DNA from: Agrobacterium sp. a22-2
Lineage (GTDB): Bacteria; Pseudomonadota; Alphaproteobacteria; Rhizobiales; Rhizobiaceae
Direction: 5' to 3'
DNA length: 64,000 nucleotides
Assembly: GCF_012276985.1 (NCBI RefSeq)
Contig: NZ_JAAXMM010000003.1
Coordinates: forward strand, 186,001-250,000
This document shows positions 53,969 through 62,724 of this stretch, in pieces. Numbering within the stretch: position 1 is the first letter of the stretch; each line of letters begins with the position of its first letter. The notes under the pieces were generated by a model, which saw nothing but the letters and a program-made list of their open reading frames with translations, was not told the origin of the DNA and did not search any database. A program made the position numbers and the translations under genes.

Positions 53969-53998
53969 TTAAAAACTGACCATTTGGTCAGTTTTTAA
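53969..53998. promoter_or_regulatory. Perfect 30-bp palindrome containing a RutR-type operator
   Basis: TTAAAAACTGACCA (53969-53982), TT centre, then TGGTCAGTTTTTAA (53985-53998): both arms match perfectly. The inner 14 bases, TGACCATTTGGTCA, equal the RutR core TGACCA-N2-TGGTCA. It lies between the pentenoate hydratase stop (54034) and the binding-protein start (53845), in the promoter region of the importer-amidohydrolase-deoA operon. A terminator role for the hydratase gene is possible as a second function, because on the minus strand it is followed by a T-run. Confidence 0.75.
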
Positions 53999-54033
53999 CA
54001 TGCCGCAAATATCGTCCAGGCAGACGTCTGCCG

Positions 54034-54819
54034 TCAGGCGTGGGGACGATCCTCGAGTCTGATGCTCATGTCCCACGTTTTGGCGAGTTGAGCGCGCAGC
54101 AGGCCGGGGCCGCTGATATCCAGCGCGCCGCACAGGCTGCCGGTGGTGACGATTTCGCCGGCCGCCAGCGTGTCTTGCGGCCGCGAGGTGTCGTTGGCCC
54201 AGTCCATCAGCCAGGCCATCACGTCATCGGCGGGGTGGCGCGCATCTGCGGCATGGATGGACGTCCCGTCCAGCCAGACCTCCAGCGGGTTCCCGCCGAC
54301 GGTTTCCAGCATATCCTTTGGCAGTTCCGGTCCGAGCGCATAGCCGGCATTGCCGAGCCGGTCGGCGAGAAAGAGCAGGAAGGGTCCCTTGCTGCCTTCC
54401 GCGATACGGCTGTCGAGGATCTCGATGCCGAGATGGACGCTGCCGATGGCAGCCTTGACCTCGTCGCGGCTATATCCGCCCTGTCTCGGCGGCAGAGCGG
54501 CCGCAAGCCGCACCGCAATCTCGACCTCGATACGGGCTCCCTTGCGCCAGGGCAAGGTCGTACCTGCGTCGGCGACGATCGCCAAGGGTAGCAGCCGGCC
54601 GATGACGGCAACGCCATCCGGCGAGCGGGCGACTTTGTAGCCCACCGGGCCGGCGGATGCGGGTTCATAGGAGGCTTTCTGAACCGCCATGGCCTCAGTG
54701 AGCGTTGTCGGCACGGGCAGGGTCGCGGCGGCAAGGCGGTCACCTGCTGTGGCTAGGGCTTTGGCGAGGTCATGGATTTCGAAGGTTCGGGGCAGTTCAG
54801 GGGGCATGGGGTTGAGCAT
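54034..54819 (-). CDS. 2-keto-4-pentenoate hydratase/MhpD-like protein
   Basis: A 261-residue protein of the fumarylacetoacetate hydrolase-like hydratase group (MhpD, HpcG, decarboxylase relatives). GYKVARSP (about 60-67), EIAVRLAAALPP (metal-ligand Glu in VEIEVA-type region) and LGIEILDSR are the family blocks near the Mg-binding Glu/Glu/Asp residues. The start is the ATG at 54819 or 54807. It lies upstream of the RutR-box operon on the same strand, but the 188-bp gap with an operator-terminator palindrome suggests a separate transcript. A role in the breakdown of aromatic or pyrimidine-ring fragments is possible. Confidence 0.8.
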   Translation of the reverse strand: MLNPMPPELPRTFEIHDLAKALATAGDRLAAATLPVPTTLTEAMAVQKASYEPASAGPVGYKVARSPDGVAVIGRLLPLAIVADAGTTLPWRKGARIEVEIAVRLAAALPPRQGGYSRDEVKAAIGSVHLGIEILDSRIAEGSKGPFLLFLADRLGNAGYALGPELPKDMLETVGGNPLEVWLDGTSIHAADARHPADDVMAWLMDWANDTSRPQDTLAAGEIVTTGSLCGALDISGPGLLRAQLAKTWDMSIRLEDRPHA

Positions 54820-55124
54820 CCGGAAAGAGAGGGCCGTTCGGAACGGATTGGCGGTTTGGTCATCGAACCGTGGACCATAAACTGGCTTTCGGTCGGCGGC
54901 AGGTCAATGGGTCGGCCCGGCTCTTTGCGACAATCGAGCGGATGTCTGGAGGAATTTCCCGGCATTGCCGAGCTTGCGGCTGATTGTCCCTGAGGATAAA
55001 GGCTGATGCCAGGGCGCGCTTCGTCGGGTGGTGCAAGTCCGCCAATGGGTGAGCCCCGGGTGGCCGCTTGCCGACGCTGAGCCGCCGACGCACTCTGCGT
55101 CGACTTCAAGGAGGATGAGCCCCG
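54820..55124. other. Divergent intergenic region, no clear feature
   Basis: The 305 bp between the hydratase gene and the divergent SDR gene hold no supported gene or RNA. AAGGAGG at 55108-55114 is the SDR ribosome site. No palindrome longer than 6 bp was seen. Confidence 0.5.
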
Positions 55125-55892
55125 ATGACATTTCCGTTGTTCGATCTGAGCGGCAAACGCGCTCTGGTGACCGGCTCGAGCCAGGGGATTGGCTTTGCCA
55201 TAGCGGCGGGGCTTGCGGCGCACGGTGCCGAGGTGGTGTTGAACGGCCGGGACGAAGGCAAGATCGAGGCCGCCGCCGCCCGGCTGGCGTCTGCCGGCCA
55301 TAAAGTGCACACCGCCCTGTTCGATGTCACGGACGCTGCGGCCGTCAAGGACGGCGTGGCCGCGATCGAAAGGGATATCGGCCCGATCGACATCCTGATC
55401 AACAATGCCGGTATGCAGTTCCGTTCGCCGCTCGAAGACTTTCCCATCGACAAATGGGAGCTGTTGCTCAAGACCAATATTTCGAGCGTTTTCTACGTCG
55501 GCCAGGCGGTTGCCGTGCACATGATCGCGCGGGGCAAAGGCAAGATTGTCAACATCGCCTCCGTGCAAAGTGAACTGGCCCGACCGGGCATCGCGCCCTA
55601 CACGGCGACCAAAGGTGCGGTCAAGAATCTGACGCGCGGCATGTGTGCCGATTGGGCGAAACATGGTTTGCAGGTCAACGCCATCGCGCCGGGCTATTTC
55701 AAGACGCCGCTCAACCAGGCCCTGGTCGACAATCCGGAATTTTCGTCCTGGCTGGAAAAGCGGACGCCGGCGGCGCGCTGGGGTAATGTCGACGAGTTGA
55801 TCGGCGCGGCTGTCTTCCTGTCGGGCAATGCCTCGTCCTTTGTGAACGGGCACACGCTTTATGTCGACGGCGGGATTACAATATCGCTGTGA
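55125..55892 (+). CDS. Gluconate 5-dehydrogenase-like SDR
   Basis: A 255-residue classical SDR with the cofactor loop TGSSQGIGFAIA (about 16-27), NNAGMQFRSPLEDFP (about 89), the catalytic Ser in IASVQSE and YTATK. The NNAGMQFR and VQSELARP blocks are typical of gluconate/5-keto-gluconate reductases (IdnO/Gno). AAGGAGG lies upstream of the ATG with 10-nt spacing. It precedes the sugar-uptake operon that reads towards it. Substrate assignment to a keto-sugar acid is moderate. Confidence 0.8.
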   Translation: MTFPLFDLSGKRALVTGSSQGIGFAIAAGLAAHGAEVVLNGRDEGKIEAAAARLASAGHKVHTALFDVTDAAAVKDGVAAIERDIGPIDILINNAGMQFRSPLEDFPIDKWELLLKTNISSVFYVGQAVAVHMIARGKGKIVNIASVQSELARPGIAPYTATKGAVKNLTRGMCADWAKHGLQVNAIAPGYFKTPLNQALVDNPEFSSWLEKRTPAARWGNVDELIGAAVFLSGNASSFVNGHTLYVDGGITISL

Positions 55893-55929
55893 TGAGTGAC
55901 GGCGGCCGACCTGCTGCCATCGACTGACA

Positions 55930-55954
55930 ACGGCGCGGGCTTTCCCCGCGCCGT
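55930..55954. terminator. Bidirectional terminator-like hairpin
   Basis: ACGGCGCGGG (55930-55939) and CCCGCGCCGT (55945-55954) form a perfect 10-bp stem with loop CTTTC between the convergent SDR gene (stop 55892) and the dehydrogenase gene (stop 55962). No T-run. Confidence 0.6.
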
Positions 55955-55961
55955 ATCCATG

Positions 55962-56957
55962 TCAAAGGTCGAGTTCCCTGCGCAGCGTTTCGAGCCGCTC
56001 CATGGCGATGACGCCGTCGCGGATGGACGGGGCCGGGGTGTCGGCGCCGCCAAGTGCGGGGATCACGTCGGAGAGCAGCGAGAAATAGCCCTTCGGGTCT
56101 TCGTTGGCCGCGGCGGTGAAATTCGGCTTCCAGGTCAGGCTGTCGACGTCGTCCGTGAGCGTGGCCTGGGGATCATCGACCTTGAAGGGCGGATTGCGGT
56201 TCCATCTGACGTCGATGACATTGTCGACCTCGATGCGCTGGTGGTCGCCCATCAGTTCGATGCGCTCCACCGGAGCGCCGCGCGACTGGATCGTGCCCAT
56301 GGCAATGGTGCCGATGGCGCCGCAGTCGAAATCGAGACTGATGTGGAAGAGCACCTTGCCCGGCTCCTTTTCCACCTTGCGGGCGGTCAGTTTTTTGACC
56401 GGCGAGACCAGGAAGGAGACCAGGTCCATGTAGTGCACGCAGTGGTGCAGGAAGAAGCCGGTATAATCGACATTGCCGACGAAATAGCCGGGCGCCGTCA
56501 TGTAATAGCCGGTGAGGCCCAGGACCGGACCGAAGCGACCGGAATGGACGATATTGGCGGCGATCTTGTTGCCCGCCGAGTAGCGCTTCATGAAACCGAG
56601 CAGCAGCGGCTTCTTGGCCTTTTCCGAGGCCGCCAGCAGTTCGCGTGCGCCGGCGGCAGTGCCCGACGGCGGCTTCTCCATGAACACCGGCAGGCCGCGC
56701 GCCAGCGCTGCCTTGCCGAAGGCCAGATGCTGGTCCGGTCCAACGGCCATGCCGATGGCATCGAGGCCGGGCGTGGCGATCAGCTCGGCCGCGTCGCTGG
56801 TCAGGGTCGAGACGCCGAACTGGCGGCCGGCGGCGGAAAGCCGCTTGCCGTCGATATCGCAAAGCGCCTTGATCTCGACATCGTGGCGCACGAGTTGGGG
56901 CAAAAGCATCTGGGTTGCGTGGATGCCGCAACCGATCCAGCCGATCTTGAGTGTCAT
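55962..56957 (-). CDS. Gfo/Idh/MocA-family NAD(P)-dependent oxidoreductase
   Basis: A 331-residue sugar or inositol-type dehydrogenase. The N-terminal Rossmann motif is IGWIGCGIHATQML (about 4-17; GxGxxA-like with Cys before Gly), and MEKPPSG (about 92) is the conserved EKP. The C-terminal domain has GNVDYTGFFLHHCVHYMDL near the substrate site, with the catalytic Asp/His pair. It overlaps the TIM-barrel isomerase gene by 4 bp and is the last gene of the sugar-uptake operon, so it oxidises the imported sugar or its derivative. Confidence 0.85.
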   Translation of the reverse strand: MTLKIGWIGCGIHATQMLLPQLVRHDVEIKALCDIDGKRLSAAGRQFGVSTLTSDAAELIATPGLDAIGMAVGPDQHLAFGKAALARGLPVFMEKPPSGTAAGARELLAASEKAKKPLLLGFMKRYSAGNKIAANIVHSGRFGPVLGLTGYYMTAPGYFVGNVDYTGFFLHHCVHYMDLVSFLVSPVKKLTARKVEKEPGKVLFHISLDFDCGAIGTIAMGTIQSRGAPVERIELMGDHQRIEVDNVIDVRWNRNPPFKVDDPQATLTDDVDSLTWKPNFTAAANEDPKGYFSLLSDVIPALGGADTPAPSIRDGVIAMERLETLRRELDL

Positions 56958-57835
56958 CTGCGATATTCCGTCAAAAGGAGGTGGGACTTGATGAAGCTGG
57001 CGCTGGCGGACAGCCTTTCGCTTTCGTCTTCATGGGGCGGGCGCCACTGGGCGAAGGGCACGCCGAAGCGGTCGTCGTTGCGGCGGAAGGGTTCGAGCGA
57101 AACGGGGCCCTTGTAGCCGATGGTGTGCAGGGCCCGGCAGACCGAGACCCAGTCGGTGGACCCGGTACCGGGAAAGCCGCGATGGTTCTCGTTGGCCTGG
57201 AAATGCGCGACGCGCGGACCGGCCAGCAGGATCGCCTCGGCAATCGAGGCCTCTTCCATATGCATGTGGAAGGTGTCGAGCATCATCTGCACGGCCGGAT
57301 GATCGACCGCATCCAGCAGTTCCATGGCCTGCTGGGTGGTGCAGAGCACATCGCTTTCGAAGCGGTTGAGCGGCTCGACCGCAAGCGTGATGCCGATCTT
57401 GGCGGCATGATCGCCCGCCTCGCGCAGGCCGGCCACGCAGCGGGCCTTGCGGGCCAGCCGTTCGTCCTCGGCGACCGGCTGTGGCGGCCGGCCGGCAAAG
57501 ACCAGCGGATTGCCGGTCAGCGGTCCGCCGACGATCGTGGCGCCAAGGGCCAAGGCGCAGTCGGCGGTGTATTTGAGATAGTCGATGCCGGCGCGATGGG
57601 CAGCCGGATCGTCGGACGACAGGTTGCGCTGCAGGTTGACGCGGGCCGCCAGCACGACGCCGAGGCCGGCGCGTTCGAGCGCTGCCCGGGTCTTGTCGAG
57701 GTCAAGCTCGCCCGGCTCCGGCACCAGCAGTTCGATGAAATCATAGCCGAGCTCGCGCATGCGCGAGAACAGCGGGAAATGCTCGGCCGTGAAGGGCCTG
57801 GCATATTGCATGGAAATCAACCCGACGGGGTTCAT
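56954..57835 (-). CDS. Sugar phosphate isomerase/epimerase-like TIM-barrel protein
   Basis: A 293-residue member of the xylose-isomerase-like TIM barrel family. The ATG at 57835 has AGAGGA 6 nt upstream (an in-frame TTG at 57841 is unlikely). GITLAVEPLNRFESDVLCT and MMLDTFHMHMEEAS hold the family Glu and Asp/His metal ligands (AVEPLNR, LDTFHM). Members act as ketose 3-epimerases or inositol-derivative isomerases. It is 24 bp after the permease gene and overlaps the dehydrogenase gene by 4 bp. Confidence 0.85.
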   Translation of the reverse strand: MNPVGLISMQYARPFTAEHFPLFSRMRELGYDFIELLVPEPGELDLDKTRAALERAGLGVVLAARVNLQRNLSSDDPAAHRAGIDYLKYTADCALALGATIVGGPLTGNPLVFAGRPPQPVAEDERLARKARCVAGLREAGDHAAKIGITLAVEPLNRFESDVLCTTQQAMELLDAVDHPAVQMMLDTFHMHMEEASIAEAILLAGPRVAHFQANENHRGFPGTGSTDWVSVCRALHTIGYKGPVSLEPFRRNDDRFGVPFAQWRPPHEDESERLSASASFIKSHLLLTEYRR

Positions 57836-57859
57836 GGTCAATCCTCTTTCTTAAAAAAC

Positions 57860-58693
57860 TCAGCCTTTGACGGCGCCTTGGGTGAGGCCGCCGATCAGGC
57901 GACGCTGGACAATCAGGAAAAGCAGGGTGGCGGGCATGGCGCCGACCACCGCGCCGGCGGCAAGCAGGCCCCATTCGATCTGGTATTCGCCGATCAGCGT
58001 CTGGATCGCCACGGTGACCGGACGGACGTTTCGCCCGCCCAGCGTCAGCGCGTAGAGATATTCGTTCCAGGCGGTGATGAAGATGTAGATGCCGGTGGAG
58101 ATGATGCCCGGCATGGTCAGCGGCAGCACGACGCGGCGAAGCGCCGTCAGCCGCGAGCAACCGTCGATCATCGCGGCCTCGTCGAGGCTTTTCGGGATGG
58201 CGCCGATATAGCTGGTCAGCATCCAGACGGCGAAGGGAATGGCGACGGTGGCATTGGCCAGGATCAGGCCGAAATGCGTATCGAGAATGCCGGCTTTGCG
58301 CATCAGGATGAACAAAGGCAGGATCAGCAGCACAATCGGGAACATGTTGATCAGCAGGAACTGCAGCATGATCAGCTTGCGCCCGGCAAAGCGGAAGCGC
58401 GAGAAGGCATAGGCCGCGGTGACCGAGACGGCGAGGCCGAGCACGACTGTTCCGCCTGCGATGATCAGGCTGTCGAGCATATTGTCGAGAAAGCTGGTTT
58501 GCTGCAGCAGGCGGACATAATTGTCGAGGCTCCAGCCGGCCGGCGACACCGAGACGCCGGTGGCGTTGAGCGTCGCCGTCGGGGTCAGCGATGTCAGGAT
58601 CATCCATGCGAATGGTCCCATGGCGAACAGCACGATCAGGAAAACGGGCAGATCCGTGGTCAGGATGCGACGCAGGGTGCTGGGCTTGTTCAT
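57860..58693 (-). CDS. Sugar ABC transporter permease (MalG/UgpE-like)
   Basis: A 277-residue permease with six helices and the EAA loop KSLDEAAMIDGCSRLTALRRVVLPL (quoted as SLDEAAMIDGCSRL). It overlaps the MalF-like gene by 4 bp upstream. It is the second membrane subunit of the importer powered by the ATPase at 62794-63861. Confidence 0.9.
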   Translation of the reverse strand: MNKPSTLRRILTTDLPVFLIVLFAMGPFAWMILTSLTPTATLNATGVSVSPAGWSLDNYVRLLQQTSFLDNMLDSLIIAGGTVVLGLAVSVTAAYAFSRFRFAGRKLIMLQFLLINMFPIVLLILPLFILMRKAGILDTHFGLILANATVAIPFAVWMLTSYIGAIPKSLDEAAMIDGCSRLTALRRVVLPLTMPGIISTGIYIFITAWNEYLYALTLGGRNVRPVTVAIQTLIGEYQIEWGLLAAGAVVGAMPATLLFLIVQRRLIGGLTQGAVKG

Positions 58694-59613
58694 CTCTCGA
58701 CCTCCTTCATGGTGCGCATCAGATAGATCGCGACGATGGCGCCGAGACAGATCGTGAAGGTGACGGCGATCGCCGTGCCATAGCCGAAATCGAGGTTCTG
58801 GCGGGCCCGCACAAAGGCGTAGAGCGGCAGGGTATGGGTCGCATAACCCGGGCCGCCGCCGGTCATGACGAAGATCACGTCCATCGAATTGGCGACCCAG
58901 ATGACGCGCAGCAGTCCGGCTGTCGCCAGCACCGGCGCGATGCCGGGCAGGGTGATGTGCAGGAACTGCCGCCAGGGGCTCGCGCCATCAATCGAGGCTG
59001 CCTCGTACTGGCTCCTGGGAATGCCCTGCAGGCCGGCGAGGATCATCACCGCGAAGAACGGAAACCCTTGCCAGGTCAGCGTCGCGATGATGGCGTAGAG
59101 CGCCAGATCGGGATCGGCGAGCCATGGCACGGCAGACTTGATCACCGAGAGATAGAGCAGGATGTCGTTCAGCACGCCGGTGTTCGGATCATAGATCCAG
59201 CGCCACATCAGCGCGATGACGACGGAAGGCAGCGCCCAGGGGATGATGATCAGCGCGCGGGCAAGGCCCCGCCAGGGGAATTCGCGGTTCAGCAGCAGGG
59301 CGGTCAACAGACCCAGGCCCATCTGCAGCGGAACCGTCAGCCCGATCCAGATCGCCGTATTGCGCAACGCGGTCCAGAATACTGGGTCGTTGAAGAGCTT
59401 CACATAATTTCCGAAGCCGACGAAACGGCTGGCATTCGGCTTCCACAGGATCAGGTCGTAGAAGCTGGTATAGACCGCCTGCACCATCGGAAAGAACACG
59501 ATGAAGATCGTCACCAGAAGCGCCGGCGCCAGAAGGGCATAGGGCATCATCCGGGTCGATAGCGCTGGCGCGATGACGACGGAGGGCTGATTGGATGGTA
59601 CGACGGTCGACAT
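58690..59613 (-). CDS. Sugar ABC transporter permease (MalF/UgpA-like)
   Basis: A 307-residue permease, about six helices, starting at the ATG at 59613; the frame open further to 60087 runs through the intergenic hairpin and the binding-protein gene. The EAA loop is RSQYEAASIDGASPWRQFLHITLPG (quoted as YEAASIDGASPWRQF), and helix 1 is preceded by a cytoplasmic Ser/Pro-rich 24-residue segment. The gene follows the binding protein gene by 191 bp that include a strong hairpin. Confidence 0.9.
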   Translation of the reverse strand: MSTVVPSNQPSVVIAPALSTRMMPYALLAPALLVTIFIVFFPMVQAVYTSFYDLILWKPNASRFVGFGNYVKLFNDPVFWTALRNTAIWIGLTVPLQMGLGLLTALLLNREFPWRGLARALIIIPWALPSVVIALMWRWIYDPNTGVLNDILLYLSVIKSAVPWLADPDLALYAIIATLTWQGFPFFAVMILAGLQGIPRSQYEAASIDGASPWRQFLHITLPGIAPVLATAGLLRVIWVANSMDVIFVMTGGGPGYATHTLPLYAFVRARQNLDFGYGTAIAVTFTICLGAIVAIYLMRTMKEVER

Positions 59614-59683
59614 GAACTTGATCCTTGCCTTTCGGCTTGTCCGGGAAACCGTCCGGCTAGGGCCGGGCGGGTTATGGGCGTGG

Positions 59684-59728
59684 GGCGGCCAGGGGCAGCA
59701 CTCCGCCAAGGGCAGGCCCCTGGCCGCC
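59684..59728 (-). other. Long intercistronic hairpin between binding-protein and permease genes
   Basis: GGCGGCCAGGGGC (59684-59696) and GCCCCTGGCCGCC (59716-59728) form a perfect 13-bp stem with a 19-nt loop. It lies in the 191-bp gap between the binding-protein stop and the permease start on the minus strand, where such hairpins usually give partial termination or mRNA protection, so that the binding protein is made in excess. Confidence 0.7.
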
Positions 59729-59804
59729 ACCGTGCTCCAGCCATCCGGCAATCGCCGCTCCAACGGAGCATGGAGCCGGCAGCCAGACAGCGGAGCGACG
59801 ACGG

Positions 59805-61004
59805 TTACTGGGTGAACAGCGCCTCCAACTGCTCCATCATCTGCTTGGAGGTGATCTGGCCGGTCAGGGCCTGCTGCATGGCGGTCTGCCAGGCGGTATT
59901 GACGAATTCCGACGTCGCGGTGTTCTGCGGCAGCACCTTGGCAAAGGGCAGCGAATTGACCGTGGCATCGACGAAGCGCCGCTCGTGCAGCGTCCAGTTG
60001 GCCGCGCCGCTCTGGGTCACGGTCATCTGGCCGGTGGCCTTGTTGAAGGCGACATTGTTTTCGCCTTCGGCCAGGAACGAGATCCACTTCCAGGCGGCGT
60101 CCTTGACCTCTGACGAGGCGAAGATGCCGAGCGATTCATCGCCATAGGAGGTCCAGCGATTGCCGCCGCATTCGGGTACAGGTACGGCGGAGACCTTGTC
60201 GCCCAGCGCCTTGACCATGTCGTTGGACGAGCCGATGTGATGGATGGTCATGGCGGTCTTGCCGCTCTTGAAGGCGCCGGTGATTTCCTGGAACCCATCG
60301 TTCGGAGCGGATGGCGGAATGACCTTGTCCTTCTGGAACAGGTCGATCAGCCATTGGTTGGCAGCAACCGCCTTGTCGTTGGTCAGGCCGCCGGGTTTCA
60401 GTTCGGCACCCTGCGACATCACGAAGGCGCCCCACTGGTCCCAGCCGCCCTTGCCGCCGCGCAGGCCGAAGCCGTAGGTATCCGGCGCTTTGGTCAGCTT
60501 GATGGCCGCGTCGCGGAATTCTTCGCAGGTCGTCGGGGGCTTGAGGCCCGCCTGCTCGAACAGGTCGGCGCGGTAATAGAGATAGAGCACGACATACTGG
60601 ATCGGCAGGTAATATTGCTGGCCGTCCGGCCCCTTGTTCAGCTCTAGCAGGTTGTCGAGCAGATCGGCCTTGCCGGCCCAGGCGTCGATGCGATCGCCGA
60701 TCGGCTCCAGCGCCTGCATTTCGGCAAGGCGCGGCAGGGCGAAGAGTTTCACCATGGCCGCGTCCGGCGCATTGCCGCCGACCAGGGCCGTGTAGAGATT
60801 GTCGTAATAGCTGTTCCACGGAACGTTTTCGGCTTCGATCTCGATGCCGGGATTGGCCGCCTCGAATTTGGCGACGAGGTCGTTCATCGGGTTTTCGGGA
60901 TTGTCGAAATGGTACCAGAACCGCACCGTTTCGGCTTGGGCCGCGCCGCTGGCGAGCAGTGCCGAAAGGGCAACCCCCATGGTCAGTGTCTTCAAGAGTG
61001 TCAT
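59805..61004 (-). CDS. Sugar ABC transporter substrate-binding protein (SBP family 1)
   Basis: A 399-residue periplasmic sugar-binding protein. The signal peptide is cleaved near GAAQAETVRFW (about residue 24). The segments VRFWYHFDNPENP and GLRGGKGGWDQWG (about 185) and the C-terminal KQMMEQLEALFTQ are typical of the MalE/UgpB family. It starts 28 bp after the esterase gene and is followed by a hairpin. The sugar cannot be read from the sequence. Confidence 0.9.
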   Translation of the reverse strand: MTLLKTLTMGVALSALLASGAAQAETVRFWYHFDNPENPMNDLVAKFEAANPGIEIEAENVPWNSYYDNLYTALVGGNAPDAAMVKLFALPRLAEMQALEPIGDRIDAWAGKADLLDNLLELNKGPDGQQYYLPIQYVVLYLYYRADLFEQAGLKPPTTCEEFRDAAIKLTKAPDTYGFGLRGGKGGWDQWGAFVMSQGAELKPGGLTNDKAVAANQWLIDLFQKDKVIPPSAPNDGFQEITGAFKSGKTAMTIHHIGSSNDMVKALGDKVSAVPVPECGGNRWTSYGDESLGIFASSEVKDAAWKWISFLAEGENNVAFNKATGQMTVTQSGAANWTLHERRFVDATVNSLPFAKVLPQNTATSEFVNTAWQTAMQQALTGQITSKQMMEQLEALFTQ

Positions 61005-61031
61005 GTTTTCCTCCTCCTCAAATAAAGCCGG

Positions 61032-62015
61032 CTACGACAGGGCAGCCATCCTTCTTGCCTCCACGCCTGCAAAACGGAGCGCCTCCCGCGCCGCCCTGAG
61101 GTCGATGGTATTCTGTAGAAAGCCGTGGGTGACGCCCGAAACGACGGTCACCGCCTCGGTCCGGCCGATGGATTTCAGCCGGGCCTGCAGCGACAGGGTG
61201 TCGGACAGCAACGGATCGACGCCGGCCGCCATCAAGTGCAAAGGCGGCAGGCGCGAAAGCGCCGCGTCGCTGGCCTGCAAAGGACAGGCGAGCGGGTCGG
61301 CCGCAACCGGCCGATCGCCCACATACATCGTCCAGTAGCGCTGCATCTTGGCCCTGGTCAGGCCGGGGCCTTCGGCGAACTGCCGATAGGACGGCGTCTC
61401 AAAATCGCGATCGTAGGTTCCATAGAACAGCAGGGCGCCGGCCGGAGCGGGCGCACCTTGCGACTGCTCATGCAGGATGGCGGACAGCGCCAGGTTGGCA
61501 CCGGCGGAATCGCCGGCCACCAGCACCGGGCCGGCGGCAAGACCGCAGCGCTCGGCAATGGTGCCGACATGGCGAAGCGCGGCGATGATGTCGTTCAGGC
61601 CGGCCGGGTAGGGGTGTTCCGGCGCGAGCCGATAATCCGGCACGACGACCGCCATGCCGGCCTCCACGGCCAGCACGCGGGCGCAACGCTCATGGGTTTC
61701 CGGGCTGCAGAAGGCAAAGCCGCCGCCATGGATGAACAGGATCAGGCCCGCGCCGGCATTGTCCGGCACGAAGACGCGCAGGCGACAGCGGGCCGAACCG
61801 AGCGTCTCGTCGGCATCCAGCCAGAGGGTCAGCACCTCAGCCATATCGGGCAGGTCGACGTTCCAGCGGGCATTTGCCTCCTCGCACTGGGCGCGGCCCT
61901 CGGCCGGCGGCAGCAAGGTCGGATCGGGCTGGGGTACACCCTCGGCGGCGATGCGCGCCATCAGCGCCGCCATCTCGTCGGACAAAAGGGACGGTTCGGG
62001 GATACTCATCGTCAT
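61032..62015 (-). CDS. Alpha/beta hydrolase, HSL-family esterase
   Basis: A 327-residue esterase of the hormone-sensitive lipase group. The oxyanion-hole motif HGGGFAFCS is at about 98-106, the nucleophile Ser is in GDSAGANLAL (about 170), the Asp in AGVDPLLSD and the catalytic His in GVTHGFL (about 295). It would cut an acetyl or acyl ester of the sugar substrate. It overlaps the GntR stop by 4 bp, so it is translated with the regulator and lies directly before the binding protein gene. Confidence 0.85.
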   Translation of the reverse strand: MTMSIPEPSLLSDEMAALMARIAAEGVPQPDPTLLPPAEGRAQCEEANARWNVDLPDMAEVLTLWLDADETLGSARCRLRVFVPDNAGAGLILFIHGGGFAFCSPETHERCARVLAVEAGMAVVVPDYRLAPEHPYPAGLNDIIAALRHVGTIAERCGLAAGPVLVAGDSAGANLALSAILHEQSQGAPAPAGALLFYGTYDRDFETPSYRQFAEGPGLTRAKMQRYWTMYVGDRPVAADPLACPLQASDAALSRLPPLHLMAAGVDPLLSDTLSLQARLKSIGRTEAVTVVSGVTHGFLQNTIDLRAAREALRFAGVEARRMAALS

Positions 62016-62692
62016 TGGCTGGCATCCGGGAAGACGCTCGGGCCGAGATCGACGATCGTTGCGATATGATGATGCAGCGCCTGGTTGGCGCGGGCGGTAT
62101 CGCCGCTCTCGATCGCCTCGATCACCGAGCCGTGGCGTTGCGCCGTTGCCAGAAGATCGCGGGGCGCGGTGCTGCGGGAAATCTTGAAACGATGATTGTG
62201 CACCAGGCAGCGATGCAGGATCGGATCGAGCGCCGGCAGGTCGGCGTCCTGAAAGATGCGGCGGTGGAAGTCGCGGTCGAAGGAGGCCAGTTCCAGCTCA
62301 TCCTCGGCCTTGGCCGCCTCGATCATCTCGCCATAGAGCGCCTTCAGATCCGGAATGAGCGACCGGCTCGGGGCGCGCAGCACGCGCACGATGCCATTGC
62401 ATTCGATCTGCTGGCGAACGCGGAACATCTCGACGGCTTCGGCTTCGGTGCATTCCGAAACCTGCGTACCGCGATGGCCCTTGCGCAGGACAAGACCTTC
62501 TTCCTGCAACTGCAGCAGCGCCTCGCGCACGGTGCCCTGGCTGCAGCCGAAATGCGCGGCCAGATCCAGTTCCGTCAAGGCGGCGCCGGCCGGCAGCAGG
62601 CCCAGCATGATATCGCGCTTCAGCTGGTTGAAGGCTGTGGCGGATTTCGCCGATTTGGCCGGGCTGCTGGGTCTTGCGGAAAAATAGGACAT
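62012..62692 (-). CDS. GntR-family regulator (FCD type) of the sugar locus
   Basis: A 226-residue regulator starting at the ATG at 62692 (MSYFSARP), with AGG about 8 nt upstream; the ATG at 62731 lies within the operator region. The helix-turn-helix includes LTELDLAAHFGCSQGTVREAL (quoted as DLAAHFGCSQGTVREAL, about 45-61). The FCD domain includes RQQIECNGIVR and three conserved His residues that would bind a metal (HRRIFQ, HNHRF, HGSVIE, HHHIA). First gene of the minus-strand sugar operon; the divergent ATPase starts at 62794. Confidence 0.85.
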   Translation of the reverse strand: MSYFSARPSSPAKSAKSATAFNQLKRDIMLGLLPAGAALTELDLAAHFGCSQGTVREALLQLQEEGLVLRKGHRGTQVSECTEAEAVEMFRVRQQIECNGIVRVLRAPSRSLIPDLKALYGEMIEAAKAEDELELASFDRDFHRRIFQDADLPALDPILHRCLVHNHRFKISRSTAPRDLLATAQRHGSVIEAIESGDTARANQALHHHIATIVDLGPSVFPDASQ

Positions 62693-62724
62693 CAACTTGC
62701 CTATGGTGTTGCGCGTCGCTGCTA

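Noticed and set aside
56951..58726. 591-codon plus-strand open frame
   Set aside because: Antisense to the isomerase and MalG-like genes, rich in His/Gln/Arg, no ribosome site.
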